A stretch of 64,000 nucleotides of DNA from Clostridium nigeriense (GTDB lineage: Bacteria; Bacillota; Clostridia; Clostridiales; Clostridiaceae): the NCBI RefSeq assembly GCF_900086595.1, contig NZ_LT575472.1, positions 2,117,684 through 2,181,683 of the forward strand. Direction: 5' to 3'. Under the pieces are notes generated by a model. That model saw only the letters and a list, made by a program, of their open reading frames with translations, had not been told where the DNA came from and did not search any database. Below are positions 55,807-64,000 of the stretch, piece by piece. The first letter of the stretch is position 1; every line of letters starts with the position of its first letter. Both the position numbers and the translations under genes were made by a program.

Positions 55807-56535
55807 CTATAATGAATTTATATACTCTAACTCAGTTTTAGTTAAATTTCTCCATTCACCTTTTTTTAAATAGCCTAACTTAATATCTCCAACAGATATT
55901 CTATTTAAAGATATAACTTCATGGCCTAAAGCTTCACACATTCTTCTTATCTGTCTATTTTTCCCTTCATGAATTGATATTTCAACTAAAGTGTTAATTT
56001 TTTTTGTTTTTTTATCTACTTCTTTATCAATTACTTTTATTTTACACTTAGCTGTAATATATCCTCCAATATCTATACCATTTTCAAATCTTTTTAGTTC
56101 TTCTATTGTAAAATCTCCTCTACATAAAACTATATATTTTTTATCTATCTGTACCCTAGGATGTATTATTTTATTATATATTTCTCCATCATTAGTTAAT
56201 AATATTAATCCAGAACTATCATAATCCAATCTACCAATTGGATATATTCTTTCTTCTACCTTAACTAAATCTAAAATAGTTTTTCTTCCTTTTTCATCCT
56301 TTACAGATGTTATGTAGCCTTCTGGTTTATTAAGCATAATGTATAATTTATTTTCTTCTGGTTTAATTAAATTACCCTCATAATATACCTTATCAGTTTC
56401 TGGATTTATTTTAACTCCAAGTTCATTTATTACTTTTCCATTTACTAAGACTTTCCCATTTAATATTATTTCTTCACATTTTCTTCTAGATGCTACTCCA
56501 CATCTAGCCATATATTTCTGTAATCTTTCTTCCAT
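55807..56535 (-). CDS. rluB: RsuA/RluB-family 23S/16S rRNA pseudouridine synthase
   Basis: Pseudouridine synthase of 242 residues from ATG 56535 (MEERLQKYMARCGVAS) behind GTGGAG; the longest frame adds 23 unlikely residues. An S4 RNA-binding domain spans about 1-60, the catalytic Asp is in GRLDYDSSGLILLTNDG (about 105-121), and the end has EGKNRQIRRMCEALGHEV. The RluB subgroup is most probable from the S4-plus-RsuA layout, but RluB and RsuA cannot be separated by eye. mnmM follows. Confidence 0.87.
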   Translation of the reverse strand: MEERLQKYMARCGVASRRKCEEIILNGKVLVNGKVINELGVKINPETDKVYYEGNLIKPEENKLYIMLNKPEGYITSVKDEKGRKTILDLVKVEERIYPIGRLDYDSSGLILLTNDGEIYNKIIHPRVQIDKKYIVLCRGDFTIEELKRFENGIDIGGYITAKCKIKVIDKEVDKKTKKINTLVEISIHEGKNRQIRRMCEALGHEVISLNRISVGDIKLGYLKKGEWRNLTKTELEYINSL

Positions 56536-56596
56536 AATATCACTCCACTTATATAATAAACAATTAATATAGTACTCTACTCTATTAGATTCTGCA

Positions 56597-56637
56597 ATAT
56601 ACAATAAGTTTAATATTTTATTAAACTTATTGTATAT
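56597..56637. repeat. Perfect 41-bp palindrome upstream of rluB
   Basis: Arms 56597-56615 and 56619-56637 are perfect 19-bp inverted repeats with a 3-base centre. No T-run follows in the direction of transcription. It lies between the MarR gene terminator and the rluB start. Confidence 0.6.
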
Positions 56638-56683
56638 AAAAATGAGGCGTTAAAAATACATTAATAATTTTCTAACACCTCAT
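56636..56683 (-). terminator. Terminator of the OhrR/MarR gene
   Basis: ATGAGG-c-GTTA and TAAC-a-CCTCAT arms (56642-56656 and 56668-56683) with further A/T pairs, followed by five T on the minus strand. Confidence 0.8.
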
Positions 56684-56686
56684 AAT

Positions 56687-57121
56687 TTATAATTTTAAAT
56701 TTATTAAAACATCGTCTAAATCTTTTTTTAATTTTATAACCTTATCATTATTAGTATTCATGCTACATAATATTTGTGTAGGAATATCCTTAGCCTTATC
56801 TTGAAGTTCTTCACCTTTCTTCGTTAATTCTGCTATAACAACTCTATCATCATCTGTAGAACGATATCTATTTAAAAATCCAGCAGTTTCAAGTTTCTTT
56901 AACAAAGGTGTTAAAGTTCCAGAATCTAAATGAAGTCTATTTCCTAAGTTCTTAACTGTTGATTTTCCTTCTTCCCATAAAACCAGCATTACTAAGTATT
57001 GTGTATATGTTAAATTTAGTTCATCAAGTATTGGTTTATACAATTTAATTATTTCTCTAGATAAAGCATATAAAGAAAAACATAATTGATTTTCTAATTT
57101 TAAATTATTGTATTTTATCAT
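56687..57121 (-). CDS. MarR/OhrR-family redox-type regulator
   Basis: A 144-residue winged-helix repressor. The N-terminus KLENQLCFSLYALSRE (8-23) with C14 is the peroxide-sensing hallmark of OhrR-type proteins; the wing HTH is QYLVMLVLWEEGKSTVKNLGNRLHLDSGTLTPLLKKL in part (about 45-80). A second Cys (C120-like, in TQILCS) could form an intersubunit disulfide. It is divergent from a nitroreductase gene, and no ohr gene lies beside it. GGTGATTG precedes ATG 57121. Confidence 0.85.
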   Translation of the reverse strand: MIKYNNLKLENQLCFSLYALSREIIKLYKPILDELNLTYTQYLVMLVLWEEGKSTVKNLGNRLHLDSGTLTPLLKKLETAGFLNRYRSTDDDRVVIAELTKKGEELQDKAKDIPTQILCSMNTNNDKVIKLKKDLDDVLINLKL

Positions 57122-57233
57122 GCAATCACCTTTATAACGTATTTATTAAATATAATTTTATGCAACTAATATATTAATTTTAATATTATATCTTTTAATT
57201 TATATTGTCAATCCCCATATATAACCAATGATA

Positions 57234-57262
57234 TTGATTTTTAATTTCTTTTGTTTTATAAT
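57234..57262 (+). promoter_or_regulatory. Nitroreductase gene promoter
   Basis: TTGATT (57234-57239) and TATAAT (57257-57262), 17-base spacer, about 35 bases before the start codon. The divergent minus strand has TTGACA at 57206-57211 for the regulator gene; no convincing OhrR operator was found between them. Confidence 0.75.
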
Positions 57263-57294
57263 TACTTCATAAATTTTCAAAAGGAGGATTTAAT

Positions 57295-57951
57295 ATGAAC
57301 AAAAAAGAAATATTAGATGCATTAAACTTTAGATATGCTTGTAAAGAGTTTGATAAAAACAAAAAAATTGATGCTGAAAATTTAAATATTATTTTAGAAA
57401 GTGGCAGATTATCACCAAGTTCTATTGGAATAGAACCATGGAAGTTTTTAGTTGTTACTAATGAAAAGTTAAAAGAAGCTTTATTGCCTGTATGCCCTGG
57501 TGGAAAAAAACAAATACCATCATGTAGTCATTTGATTATACTATTAAATAGAACTCCTAAGGATTTAAAATCTGATTCTAATTATCTAAAGGAACTTTTT
57601 TCAAAAGATAAAGAATTTCCTGATGAATTAGCTAATAATATGCTACGTGCTATTAAAATCGTTAATGAAAATAGATATGGTGGTAGCTCTGAAAAGATGA
57701 ATGGTTATTCTAGAGAACAAGTATATTTAGCTCTTGGAACAATGTTAGCTACATCTTCTTTGTTAGGAATAGATTCTTGTGCTATTGGAGGCTTTGATTC
57801 TGAAGCTTTAACTAAAATATTAGTTGATAATAATTTACTAGATACTGAGCATTTCAACGTATGTTGTATGTTAGCTTTAGGCTATAGAAATGAAGAAGCT
57901 CCAATTAAAACTAGAAGAAATTTTAAAGATGTTGTTCAATTTGTAGAATAA
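57295..57951 (+). CDS. Nitroreductase-family NAD(P)H oxidoreductase
   Basis: FMN-dependent flavoprotein of 218 residues. The FMN-phosphate segment FRYACKEFD (residues about 11-19), GRLSPSSIGIEPWKFLVV and the C-terminal ALGYRNEEAPIKTRRNFKDVV (with the Arg pair) are nitroreductase hallmarks. AAAGGAGG precedes ATG 57295. It lies opposite an OhrR/MarR-type regulator, so induction by oxidised thiols, quinones or nitro compounds is likely. Substrate not predictable. Confidence 0.92.
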   Translation: MNKKEILDALNFRYACKEFDKNKKIDAENLNIILESGRLSPSSIGIEPWKFLVVTNEKLKEALLPVCPGGKKQIPSCSHLIILLNRTPKDLKSDSNYLKELFSKDKEFPDELANNMLRAIKIVNENRYGGSSEKMNGYSREQVYLALGTMLATSSLLGIDSCAIGGFDSEALTKILVDNNLLDTEHFNVCCMLALGYRNEEAPIKTRRNFKDVVQFVE

Positions 57952-57954
57952 TAC

Positions 57955-57998
57955 AAATAAAATAGGTGCTGCAAATAATTTTATTATTTTGCAACACC
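57955..57998 (-). terminator. Terminator of the GH31 gene
   Basis: GGTG-c-TGCAAATAAT and ATTATTTTGCA-ACACC arms (57965-57978, 57985-57998); T-rich on the minus strand beyond it. It also lies after the convergent nitroreductase gene. Confidence 0.75.
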
Positions 57999-58018
57999 AA
58001 AAAAGGTATAAGGTCAAA

Positions 58019-60355
58019 CTAAATATTAATTTCTATTAAGTTATCTTTTACATCTGCTTTTATTCCATTTACTATTATATCTTTCCCATTAAAATTATTT
58101 AATATAAATCTAACTTTTCTATAATTTTTAAAGTACTTATTATTTTTAGTAATAAAGCTTATATTTAAGTTTTCTTTATTTTCAATAGAAATTTCATATT
58201 CATTATATATTCCATTCCTATAATTAAAACTTTCTCCATCATCTAAATAATGAGTATAAGTGAACTTTTCATCTTCATCACTTAAATAAATGCTAAGTAT
58301 TAATGTGTCCTGTTCTTTTTCTCCTATAAAGTTTTGCTCTAATGCCATAGGAATAATTGATGATGCTTTAATAAAAATAGGACATATATCAAGAGGTGCT
58401 TCCTTTATAATATATTCACCTCCATCATATATTTCATTAGTCCAAAAATCTATCCATTTATTACCTTTAGGTAAGTAAACTAATCTTTGTTTTGATCCTT
58501 GTTCAACAATAGGAGCTACTAAAATATTATCTCCACATAAGAATTCATCATTTATTTCATAAGTTTTTTTATCATCTTGGTAATTAAATAAAAGTGGTCT
58601 TATAATAGGTGCACCCGTTTTTTCTCCTTCCCACATTGAATCATACAAGTAAGGAAGTATTTTATATCTTAACTTTATATATTTTTTATTTATTTCTTCT
58701 GTTTCCTTATCAAAGGTCCAAGGCTCTTGATCCCTAGTTCCTAAGGAAGAATGATTTCTAAATAATGGTGTAAATGCTCCAACTTGAACCCATCTACTTA
58801 AAAGCTCCCCAGTACAATCATGACCAAATCCACCAACATCTGTTCCTGAAAAACTTAATCCACTTAACCCTAAATTCATAAGCATTGGTAATGACATCCT
58901 TAAATGTTCCCATGTGCTTACGTTGTCTCCAGTCCAAACGGTAGAATATTTTTGAGTACCTGAATAACACGCTCTTGTAATAACAAAAGGTCTCTTTTTA
59001 GTATATTCTTTTATCCCTTCATAAGTAGCTTTAGTCATCATATGCCCATATATATTATGAATTTCTTTATGGGTAACTTCATTCCCATCCTCATTAAAAA
59101 CAACATCTTCTGGTAATGGACCATTAAAGCTTGCAGGTTCATTCATGTCATTCCAAATCCCTGATACACCAGAATCCATCATTATTTTTTGGTTATTTGC
59201 CCACCATTTTCTTACTTTAGAATTCATAAAATCAGGATATACTGATTCTCCCGGCCAAACTACATTCTTATATACTATTCCATCTTTGTCTTTAGCAAAA
59301 TAATTATTCTTAATTCCCTCTGAATAAATCCCATATTCTCTATCTACTTTTACTCCAGGATCTATTATGGTTACAACCTTAAATCCCATTTCCTTTAATT
59401 TATTTGTAAAATCCTTTGGATTATTAAATTTTTCTTTATCCCAAGTAAATACCCTATATCCATCCATGTAATCTATATCTAAATATAAAGTATCGCATGG
59501 GATTTCTTTTTCCCTAAATGCTTTTGCTATTTCTAATACTCTCTCCTCTGGAGCATATGACCATCTACATTGTTGATAGCCTAATGTCCAAAGTTGAGGA
59601 AGAGGAGTCTTTCCTGTAAGGTTTGTATATTGATTTACAACTTCTTTAACCTCAGGTCCATACATGAAATAATAATCTATATTTCCATCTACTGCTCCAA
59701 AGTAATAATAGCTTGAATTTTCTTTTCCCATATCAAAATGACTTTCAAAATGATTATCAAAAAATATTCCAAAGGCATCTTTATTTTTTATGGATATTAA
59801 AAATGGTATAGATTTATATAATTGTTGAAAAGTTTCACCATGCGGACTAGGATCGTCAGTATTCCAATTTTTGTAATGGTACCCTTTTTTATTCAATGAA
59901 CCAGTTCTTTCACCTAATCCGTAAAAATACATATCATTTTCCATTACCTTTGATACAAAAACTTTGTAATCTTTATGTCCATTAATATTATGGCCTTCTT
60001 GTTTAGCTAAGTGTAAATTGTATCCTCTTCTTTCAAATGCTTCTCTTTCACCTCTATAATCTCTACATAAAACTTCTCCATTTTTATCGTAAATATCTAT
60101 TTTAAAGTTATCGTTTACTTCTATATTTAACTTATTCATCTTTATTAGTAATTTACTATCTTTTAATTGAGCTGAAAAATTCACATCTCTATACTCTAAG
60201 TTTTCTACAGCTTTTGAATTTCTTTCGTTTTTATATAAAGGTACAAAGAAATTTACTACATTCTCATTTATTATACTTATTAAAGCTTCAATTTCTTCAA
60301 ACTGAACTTTAATTACATTTTTATTAATCTTATAATCTAATATTTTTCCAAACAT
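58019..60355 (-). CDS. Glycoside hydrolase family 31 alpha-glucosidase
   Basis: Intracellular (no signal peptide) retaining alpha-glycosidase of 778 residues. An N-terminal beta-sandwich precedes the (beta/alpha)8 barrel with the nucleophile Asp in GIWNDMNEPASF (about residues 395-407) and the acid/base region FSGTDVGGFGHDCTGELLSRW. QCRWSYAPEERVLE and RPFVITRACYSGTQKY are further GH31 blocks. Likely acts on alpha-1,4 or alpha-1,6 gluco-oligosaccharides. AAAGGTGG precedes ATG 60355. No transporter or regulator is adjacent. Confidence 0.93.
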   Translation of the reverse strand: MFGKILDYKINKNVIKVQFEEIEALISIINENVVNFFVPLYKNERNSKAVENLEYRDVNFSAQLKDSKLLIKMNKLNIEVNDNFKIDIYDKNGEVLCRDYRGEREAFERRGYNLHLAKQEGHNINGHKDYKVFVSKVMENDMYFYGLGERTGSLNKKGYHYKNWNTDDPSPHGETFQQLYKSIPFLISIKNKDAFGIFFDNHFESHFDMGKENSSYYYFGAVDGNIDYYFMYGPEVKEVVNQYTNLTGKTPLPQLWTLGYQQCRWSYAPEERVLEIAKAFREKEIPCDTLYLDIDYMDGYRVFTWDKEKFNNPKDFTNKLKEMGFKVVTIIDPGVKVDREYGIYSEGIKNNYFAKDKDGIVYKNVVWPGESVYPDFMNSKVRKWWANNQKIMMDSGVSGIWNDMNEPASFNGPLPEDVVFNEDGNEVTHKEIHNIYGHMMTKATYEGIKEYTKKRPFVITRACYSGTQKYSTVWTGDNVSTWEHLRMSLPMLMNLGLSGLSFSGTDVGGFGHDCTGELLSRWVQVGAFTPLFRNHSSLGTRDQEPWTFDKETEEINKKYIKLRYKILPYLYDSMWEGEKTGAPIIRPLLFNYQDDKKTYEINDEFLCGDNILVAPIVEQGSKQRLVYLPKGNKWIDFWTNEIYDGGEYIIKEAPLDICPIFIKASSIIPMALEQNFIGEKEQDTLILSIYLSDEDEKFTYTHYLDDGESFNYRNGIYNEYEISIENKENLNISFITKNNKYFKNYRKVRFILNNFNGKDIIVNGIKADVKDNLIEINI

Positions 60356-60466
60356 AAATATACCACCTTTTATAATTAAAAATCTTAATATAATTATAAA
60401 TGATGGTATATTTTAAGTCTTGTCTAATATCGGCATAAAATATGACAATATTGCTATTATTAAATT

Positions 60467-61606
60467 TTATTTATTTAAAAAACCAGTTTTAAACCCTTCA
60501 ACAATATCCTCTATGTCCTCTATTCCAAGAGAAACTCTAATCAAAGTATCTGTAATTTCTAGTTTTTCTCTTTCATCTTTTGGGATTGCAGCATGACTCA
60601 TTTTTACAGGATATGAAACAATAGTTTCAACAGCTCCTAAACTTACTGCTACCACAACATTTTTTACATTATTTAAGAAATATTTTGTTTGATCTATATT
60701 TTTGAATTTAAATGATAATACTGCCCCTGGTCCAAAGGACTGACTTTTATGAATATCATATCCTTTATGATAAGAGAGTCCTGGATAATAGACTTTTTCT
60801 ATTACTTCCTGACTTTCTAACCAATTAGCAAGTTTAATTGCATTTCTCTCCGATTCATCCATTCTTATTTTTAACGTTTTTAAACCTCTAGATACAAGAT
60901 AACAATCCTGAGGTGATAGTATAGCACCAAATCCATTTTGAATTTTATAAATTTCTTCTGCAATTTGTTTATTATTTGTGACAGCTAATCCCGCTATAAC
61001 GTCACTATGTCCACCTATAAATTTTGTTGCACTATGAACTACAATATCAGCCCCAAGGATTAAAGGATTTTGTAAATAAGGTGACATGAATGTATTATCT
61101 ACTATAGTTAGTAAATTATTATCCTTTGCTAATTTTATGGAGCTTTTTAAATCAGTTATTTTCAATAATGGGTTTGAAGGTGTTTCTAAGTATATAGCTT
61201 TTGTATTACTTTTTATTGCTTTTTTAATATTATTAACATCCTCTGTATTTACAAAGGTAAAAGCTATATTAAACCTATTAAACAATTTAGTTATTGCCCT
61301 ATATGTCCCCCCATATACATCTTCTGCAACTATTAAATGATCTCCAGAAGAAAATATACTTATTATTGAAGAAATTGCTGCTATACCAGATGAAAAGGCA
61401 AAAGCATATTTTCCTCCTTCTAGTTTTGCAAATTCTTCCTCTAAAATATTTCTTGTTGGGTTACCAGATCTTCCATAATCAAATTCTCCAAAATTCTCTA
61501 TATCAAATTGATGAAAGGTTGAACTTTGATATATTGGTAAAGTAACTGCACCATTATTTTTATCAATAGTTTTTTCACCATGTAGCAACTTAGTTCCAAA
61601 TCTCAT
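60467..61606 (-). CDS. metC: Trans-sulfuration PLP enzyme, MetC-like cystathionine beta-lyase
   Basis: Second gene of the pair under SAM-riboswitch control, 379 residues. PLP lysine is in SATKFIGGHSDVIAG; YGRSGNPTR, ETPSNPLLKI and PGLSYHKGYD are Cys/Met-metabolism family motifs. The C-terminal segment (PVKMSHAAIPKDE, then IRVSLGIEDIEDIV) resembles B. subtilis MetC. GGAGG lies inside the metI end, and ATG 61606 follows its stop by one base. Cystathionine beta-lyase is favoured, but a gamma-lyase activity is not excluded by sequence reading. Confidence 0.8.
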   Translation of the reverse strand: MRFGTKLLHGEKTIDKNNGAVTLPIYQSSTFHQFDIENFGEFDYGRSGNPTRNILEEEFAKLEGGKYAFAFSSGIAAISSIISIFSSGDHLIVAEDVYGGTYRAITKLFNRFNIAFTFVNTEDVNNIKKAIKSNTKAIYLETPSNPLLKITDLKSSIKLAKDNNLLTIVDNTFMSPYLQNPLILGADIVVHSATKFIGGHSDVIAGLAVTNNKQIAEEIYKIQNGFGAILSPQDCYLVSRGLKTLKIRMDESERNAIKLANWLESQEVIEKVYYPGLSYHKGYDIHKSQSFGPGAVLSFKFKNIDQTKYFLNNVKNVVVAVSLGAVETIVSYPVKMSHAAIPKDEREKLEITDTLIRVSLGIEDIEDIVEGFKTGFLNK

Positions 61607-61607
61607 A

Positions 61608-62759
61608 CTAATCCTCCAAAACTGATTTTAAATCATTTAATAAATCATTAATACTTTCTATTCCAACAGATAGTCTAAGTAAGTTTTCATCTATTCCTAA
61701 TTTATCTTTTAATTCCTTTGGAATTTCCGAGTGAGTTTGAGTAAATGGATAAGTAATTAAAGTTTCTACTCCCCCTAAACTTTCTGCAAAGGATATTATA
61801 CTTAAATTTTTTAATATATATGGAATTAAGCTTTTATCTTTAACTCTAAAAGATATCATTGACCCAGAACCAGTGGATTGTTTTGAATTTATCTCATGAC
61901 CTATATGATCTTCTAAGCCTACATAATATACTTTTTCAACTTTTAAATTTAAATTAAGATATTTTGATATTATTAATGCATTTTCTTGGGCTTTTTCTAC
62001 TCTAATATGCAAAGTTTTTATTCCTCTTAAAATAAGCCAAGAATCAAAAGAAGATAATGTTGCTCCTATAGAATTTTGAATTAGCTTTATTTTACTTAAA
62101 ATATCATTATTATTAGTTACTAAAAAACCTGCTAAAACATCATTATGTCCACCTAAGAATTTAGTACCACTATGAATTACTATGTCAGCTCCAAGAGATA
62201 ATGGCTTTTGAAAGTAAGGCGTTAAAAATGTATTATCTACAATTAAAATAAGATTTGAAGCCTTACATATATAAGATATTTCTTTAATATCACTAACCCT
62301 CATTAATGGATTAGACGGAGTTTCTATAAATATAGCTTTTGTGTTTTCATAGATGGAATTTTTAATTTCGTCTAATTTTGAAGTGTCTACAAAAGAAGCT
62401 TTTATTCCAAAAACACTATATATATCTTTAAATAATCTAAAAGTTCCACCATATAAATCTTCTGAAATTATAATATGATCATTTGGTTTAAATAGATGAA
62501 TACAAGCTGATATAGCTGCAACTCCTGTAGAAAATGCTACTGCCCCAATACCATCTTCTAACAAACATAAAGTTCTTTCAACTTCTTCTCTTGTAGGGTT
62601 ATTAGTTCTTGAATAATCATACCCTGTACTCTTATTTAACTCTGGGTGCTTAAATGTGGCACTTTGATAAATTGGATAGCTTATTGCTCCTGTTAACTTA
62701 TCCCCTCCACTATATCCTCTTACAGATACAGTTTCAAAATCTAATTTTTTTCCTATCAT
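61608..62759 (-). CDS. metI: Trans-sulfuration PLP enzyme, MetI-like cystathionine gamma-synthase
   Basis: First gene after the SAM-I riboswitch, 383 residues from ATG 62759 (MIGKKLDF) behind GGGGGA. PLP lysine is in SGTKFLGGHNDVLAG, with YSRTNNPTRE, ETPSNPLMRV and TYPFTQTHSEIP (MetI-type) further along. Gene order metI-metC and the riboswitch match the Bacillus methionine branch, in which MetI joins O-acetylhomoserine with cysteine. Fifteen extra upstream codons lie in the leader and are not needed. Confidence 0.82.
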   Translation of the reverse strand: MIGKKLDFETVSVRGYSGGDKLTGAISYPIYQSATFKHPELNKSTGYDYSRTNNPTREEVERTLCLLEDGIGAVAFSTGVAAISACIHLFKPNDHIIISEDLYGGTFRLFKDIYSVFGIKASFVDTSKLDEIKNSIYENTKAIFIETPSNPLMRVSDIKEISYICKASNLILIVDNTFLTPYFQKPLSLGADIVIHSGTKFLGGHNDVLAGFLVTNNNDILSKIKLIQNSIGATLSSFDSWLILRGIKTLHIRVEKAQENALIISKYLNLNLKVEKVYYVGLEDHIGHEINSKQSTGSGSMISFRVKDKSLIPYILKNLSIISFAESLGGVETLITYPFTQTHSEIPKELKDKLGIDENLLRLSVGIESINDLLNDLKSVLED

Positions 62760-62783
62760 TATACAATCCCCCTTTTTATAGAT

Positions 62784-62819
62784 ATAAAAAAAGAATTCCT
62801 CCAAATAGAAAGAATTCTT
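62784..62819 (-). terminator. Expression-platform terminator of the SAM-I riboswitch
   Basis: AAGAATTC (62791-62798) and GAATTCTT (62812-62819) form an 8-bp stem, 13-base loop; on the minus strand a T-run follows. It lies between the aptamer and the metI start. Confidence 0.82.
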
Positions 62820-62849
62820 ATATAAAAATTATTAAATTTTATATTTTTC

Positions 62850-62948
62850 TCTTATTTCTCAGATAATCTGTTGGACTTAGCACCACATTTAGATATAAAT
62901 AGGTTGCTGGGTTTCATAGGGCCAGTCCCTCCACCACTCTTAATAAGA
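62850..62948 (-). ncRNA. SAM-I (S-box) riboswitch upstream of metI-metC
   Basis: P1 arms TCTTATT and AATAAGA (62942-62948 and 62850-62856). On the minus strand the conserved AGAGTGGTGGAGGGACTGG, CCTATGAAACCCAGCAACC and GGTGCTAAGTCC blocks (62870-62935) are all in order, the last two diagnostic of SAM-I. It explains most of the 360-base gap to the LTA synthase gene. Confidence 0.97.
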
Positions 62949-62966
62949 TAATATTTAATTAAAATA

Positions 62967-62995
62967 ATTATATAGTATAATTATTTTATAATCAA
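62967..62995 (-). promoter_or_regulatory. Promoter of the SAM-I leader
   Basis: Minus-strand TTGATT (62990-62995) and TATAAT (62967-62972), 17-base spacer, about 20 bases before the aptamer. Confidence 0.8.
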
Positions 62996-63119
62996 GAATA
63001 TTTTTCCATATTAATTTTAAAATTATTAATTTTTCCTGATTAAAAATTATTCTTATAGAAATACTTATTTATTTAATATAAAATAAGTAAAGTAAGACTT
63101 TATTTTTGGAGGAAATGAA

Positions 63120-64000
63120 ATGAAAGATTTTTTTAAAAAGCTTATATATAATAATTGGCTATTTGTAGCAATGGTTTTAATTATACAAGGAAAATCTATG
63201 TTATTGCTTTCTATGCTTAGAGCTACAAATTCATCAGGAATTGATTTTAAAACTATGTATTTTGGAGTTCCAGCTATTGGAGCTCATATATTAATTATAT
63301 GCCTTATATTTAGTATTATTTATTTATTTAAATACAAAGGAAAAATAAGAACAGCTATATACTTAGATCTTATAATTAGCCTATTGTTTTTATTTGATAT
63401 TTGGTATTACAGAGCTAATGGTACATTTTTATCAATAAGACATTTATTACATCCTGAAATTTTCAATCCTATTGGTAAGAGTTTACTTAACTTTAAATTA
63501 GTAGATTTATTTTTCTTTATTGATTTTCTGATTTTCTACATATTGTTTAAGTTTAACAAAGTTAGAGACTTTAAAGATAATTCTAAATTCACAATAAGAT
63601 TAATAAAGACCTTATCTATTTTTATCTTAAGTGGTGGTATAGTTTATCTTTCTCATTATTGTATAGATATTAAAGGTTTAGTACCTAATCAATCATTTTT
63701 TAGATTATCTTGGGCTCCTTTCCAAACATATAGTGATATGAGTCCTTTAGGATACCATGGCTTTGATTTATCCTATTATACTGGTGTTAGTAAAGAATTA
63801 ACTGCTGAAGAAGTAAATGAAGTTAAAAGTTGGTTTGAAAATAACAAAGAAAATATTGAAGATAATAAATATGCTGGTTATTTAAAAGGAAAAAATTTAA
63901 TTGCAATACAAGTTGAGTCACTAGAAAACTTTGTAATTAATCAAAAAGTTAATGGACAAGAAATAACACCAACATTAAATAAACTACTATCAAACAGCTT
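63120..64000 (+). CDS. ltaS: Lipoteichoic acid synthase family protein (3' end cut by window)
   Basis: Start of an LtaS-type sulfatase-fold glycerophosphate transferase; 293 codons are visible without a stop. Five hydrophobic segments fall at about residues 10-30, 45-72, 80-100, 125-145 and 160-180. The extracytoplasmic part begins near 195, and KNLIAIQVESLENFVINQKVNG (about 263-284, shown in part) is the LtaS block containing the metal-binding Glu. The catalytic Thr lies beyond the window. ATG 63120 follows GGAGG by 7 bases; ATG 63115 is immediately stopped. Confidence 0.9.
   Translation, partial: MKDFFKKLIYNNWLFVAMVLIIQGKSMLLLSMLRATNSSGIDFKTMYFGVPAIGAHILIICLIFSIIYLFKYKGKIRTAIYLDLIISLLFLFDIWYYRANGTFLSIRHLLHPEIFNPIGKSLLNFKLVDLFFFIDFLIFYILFKFNKVRDFKDNSKFTIRLIKTLSIFILSGGIVYLSHYCIDIKGLVPNQSFFRLSWAPFQTYSDMSPLGYHGFDLSYYTGVSKELTAEEVNEVKSWFENNKENIEDNKYAGYLKGKNLIAIQVESLENFVINQKVNGQEITPTLNKLLSNS

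Noticed and set aside
56597..56637. The 41-bp palindrome as an intrinsic terminator of the MarR gene
   Set aside because: A better hairpin with T-run already ends that gene at 56636-56683, and no T-run follows the palindrome on the minus strand.

Overview
The window is chromosomal DNA from a very AT-rich, Gram-positive anaerobe, most likely Clostridium sensu stricto. The signs are extreme A/T codon use, strong AGGAGG-type ribosome binding sites, frequent TTG/GTG starts, T-box, SAM-I and preQ1 leaders, and clostridial gene orders (mutS-mutL-miaA-hfq; glnA-ANTAR regulator-gltB-gltD; cmk-ispH-rpsA). I see no rRNA, tRNA, CRISPR array, insertion sequence or prophage. It reads as ordinary core chromosome with a few poorly known genes between conserved blocks.

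Layout. 1-2.7 kb: end of a galactose locus (galT, LacI-type regulator). 2.9-8.7 kb: lipid kinase, ABC ATPase, large coiled-coil permease and a methyltransferase. 8.7-13.3 kb: SWIM/SNF2 helicase and a FliB-like Cys-rich protein. 13.5-20.7 kb: mismatch repair and RNA block (mutS, mutL, miaA, hfq) plus a PLP lyase-family gene. 20.7-26.6 kb: degenerate DUF3267-like membrane protein, lexA with its own SOS box, a Cys-cluster acidic protein, a tyrosine recombinase, a DUF2828-like protein lacking its metal site, and an acetate-transporter-family gene. 26.6-29.7 kb: DUF4358 lipoprotein, MBOAT acyltransferase and DHHW protein, an envelope acylation set. 29.8-36.4 kb: ABC-F ATPase, queT under a preQ1-type riboswitch, a decayed helicase-like protein, an esterase, pyrE. 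36.5-47.3 kb: nitrogen assimilation (gltD, gltB, nitR-like ANTAR regulator, glnA) and alaR-alaT behind an alanine T-box. 47.3-56.5 kb: miaB, small secreted protein, GNAT, S1 protein, ispH, cmk, flavoprotein, RpiR regulator, mnmM, rluB. 56.7-64 kb: OhrR/MarR regulator divergent from a nitroreductase, a GH31 alpha-glucosidase, metC-metI under a SAM-I riboswitch, and the start of an LTA synthase.

How it works together. Glutamine synthetase makes glutamine, GltB/GltD convert it to glutamate, and AlaT can use glutamate to make alanine. The first step appears to be under RNA antitermination by the ANTAR protein, the last under uncharged tRNA-Ala. Methionine genes respond to SAM, and the queuosine precursor transporter to preQ1. 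Several loci therefore use leader-RNA control.

Most notable observations: (a) ispH and the S1 gene are in the same frame, separated by one TAA codon, where many clostridia have a fused protein; (b) a 662-residue protein looks like a helicase-nuclease whose P-loop and DEAx motif have been lost; (c) a DUF2828 protein has a vWA-like half without MIDAS residues; (d) two genes have a hairpin between Shine-Dalgarno and start codon that would restore normal spacing; (e) a 133-bp inverted-repeat element lies against the mutS promoter; (f) a perfect 38-bp palindrome with dif-like arms lies upstream of the recombinase gene. All functional calls come from reading motifs by eye; no database search was run.
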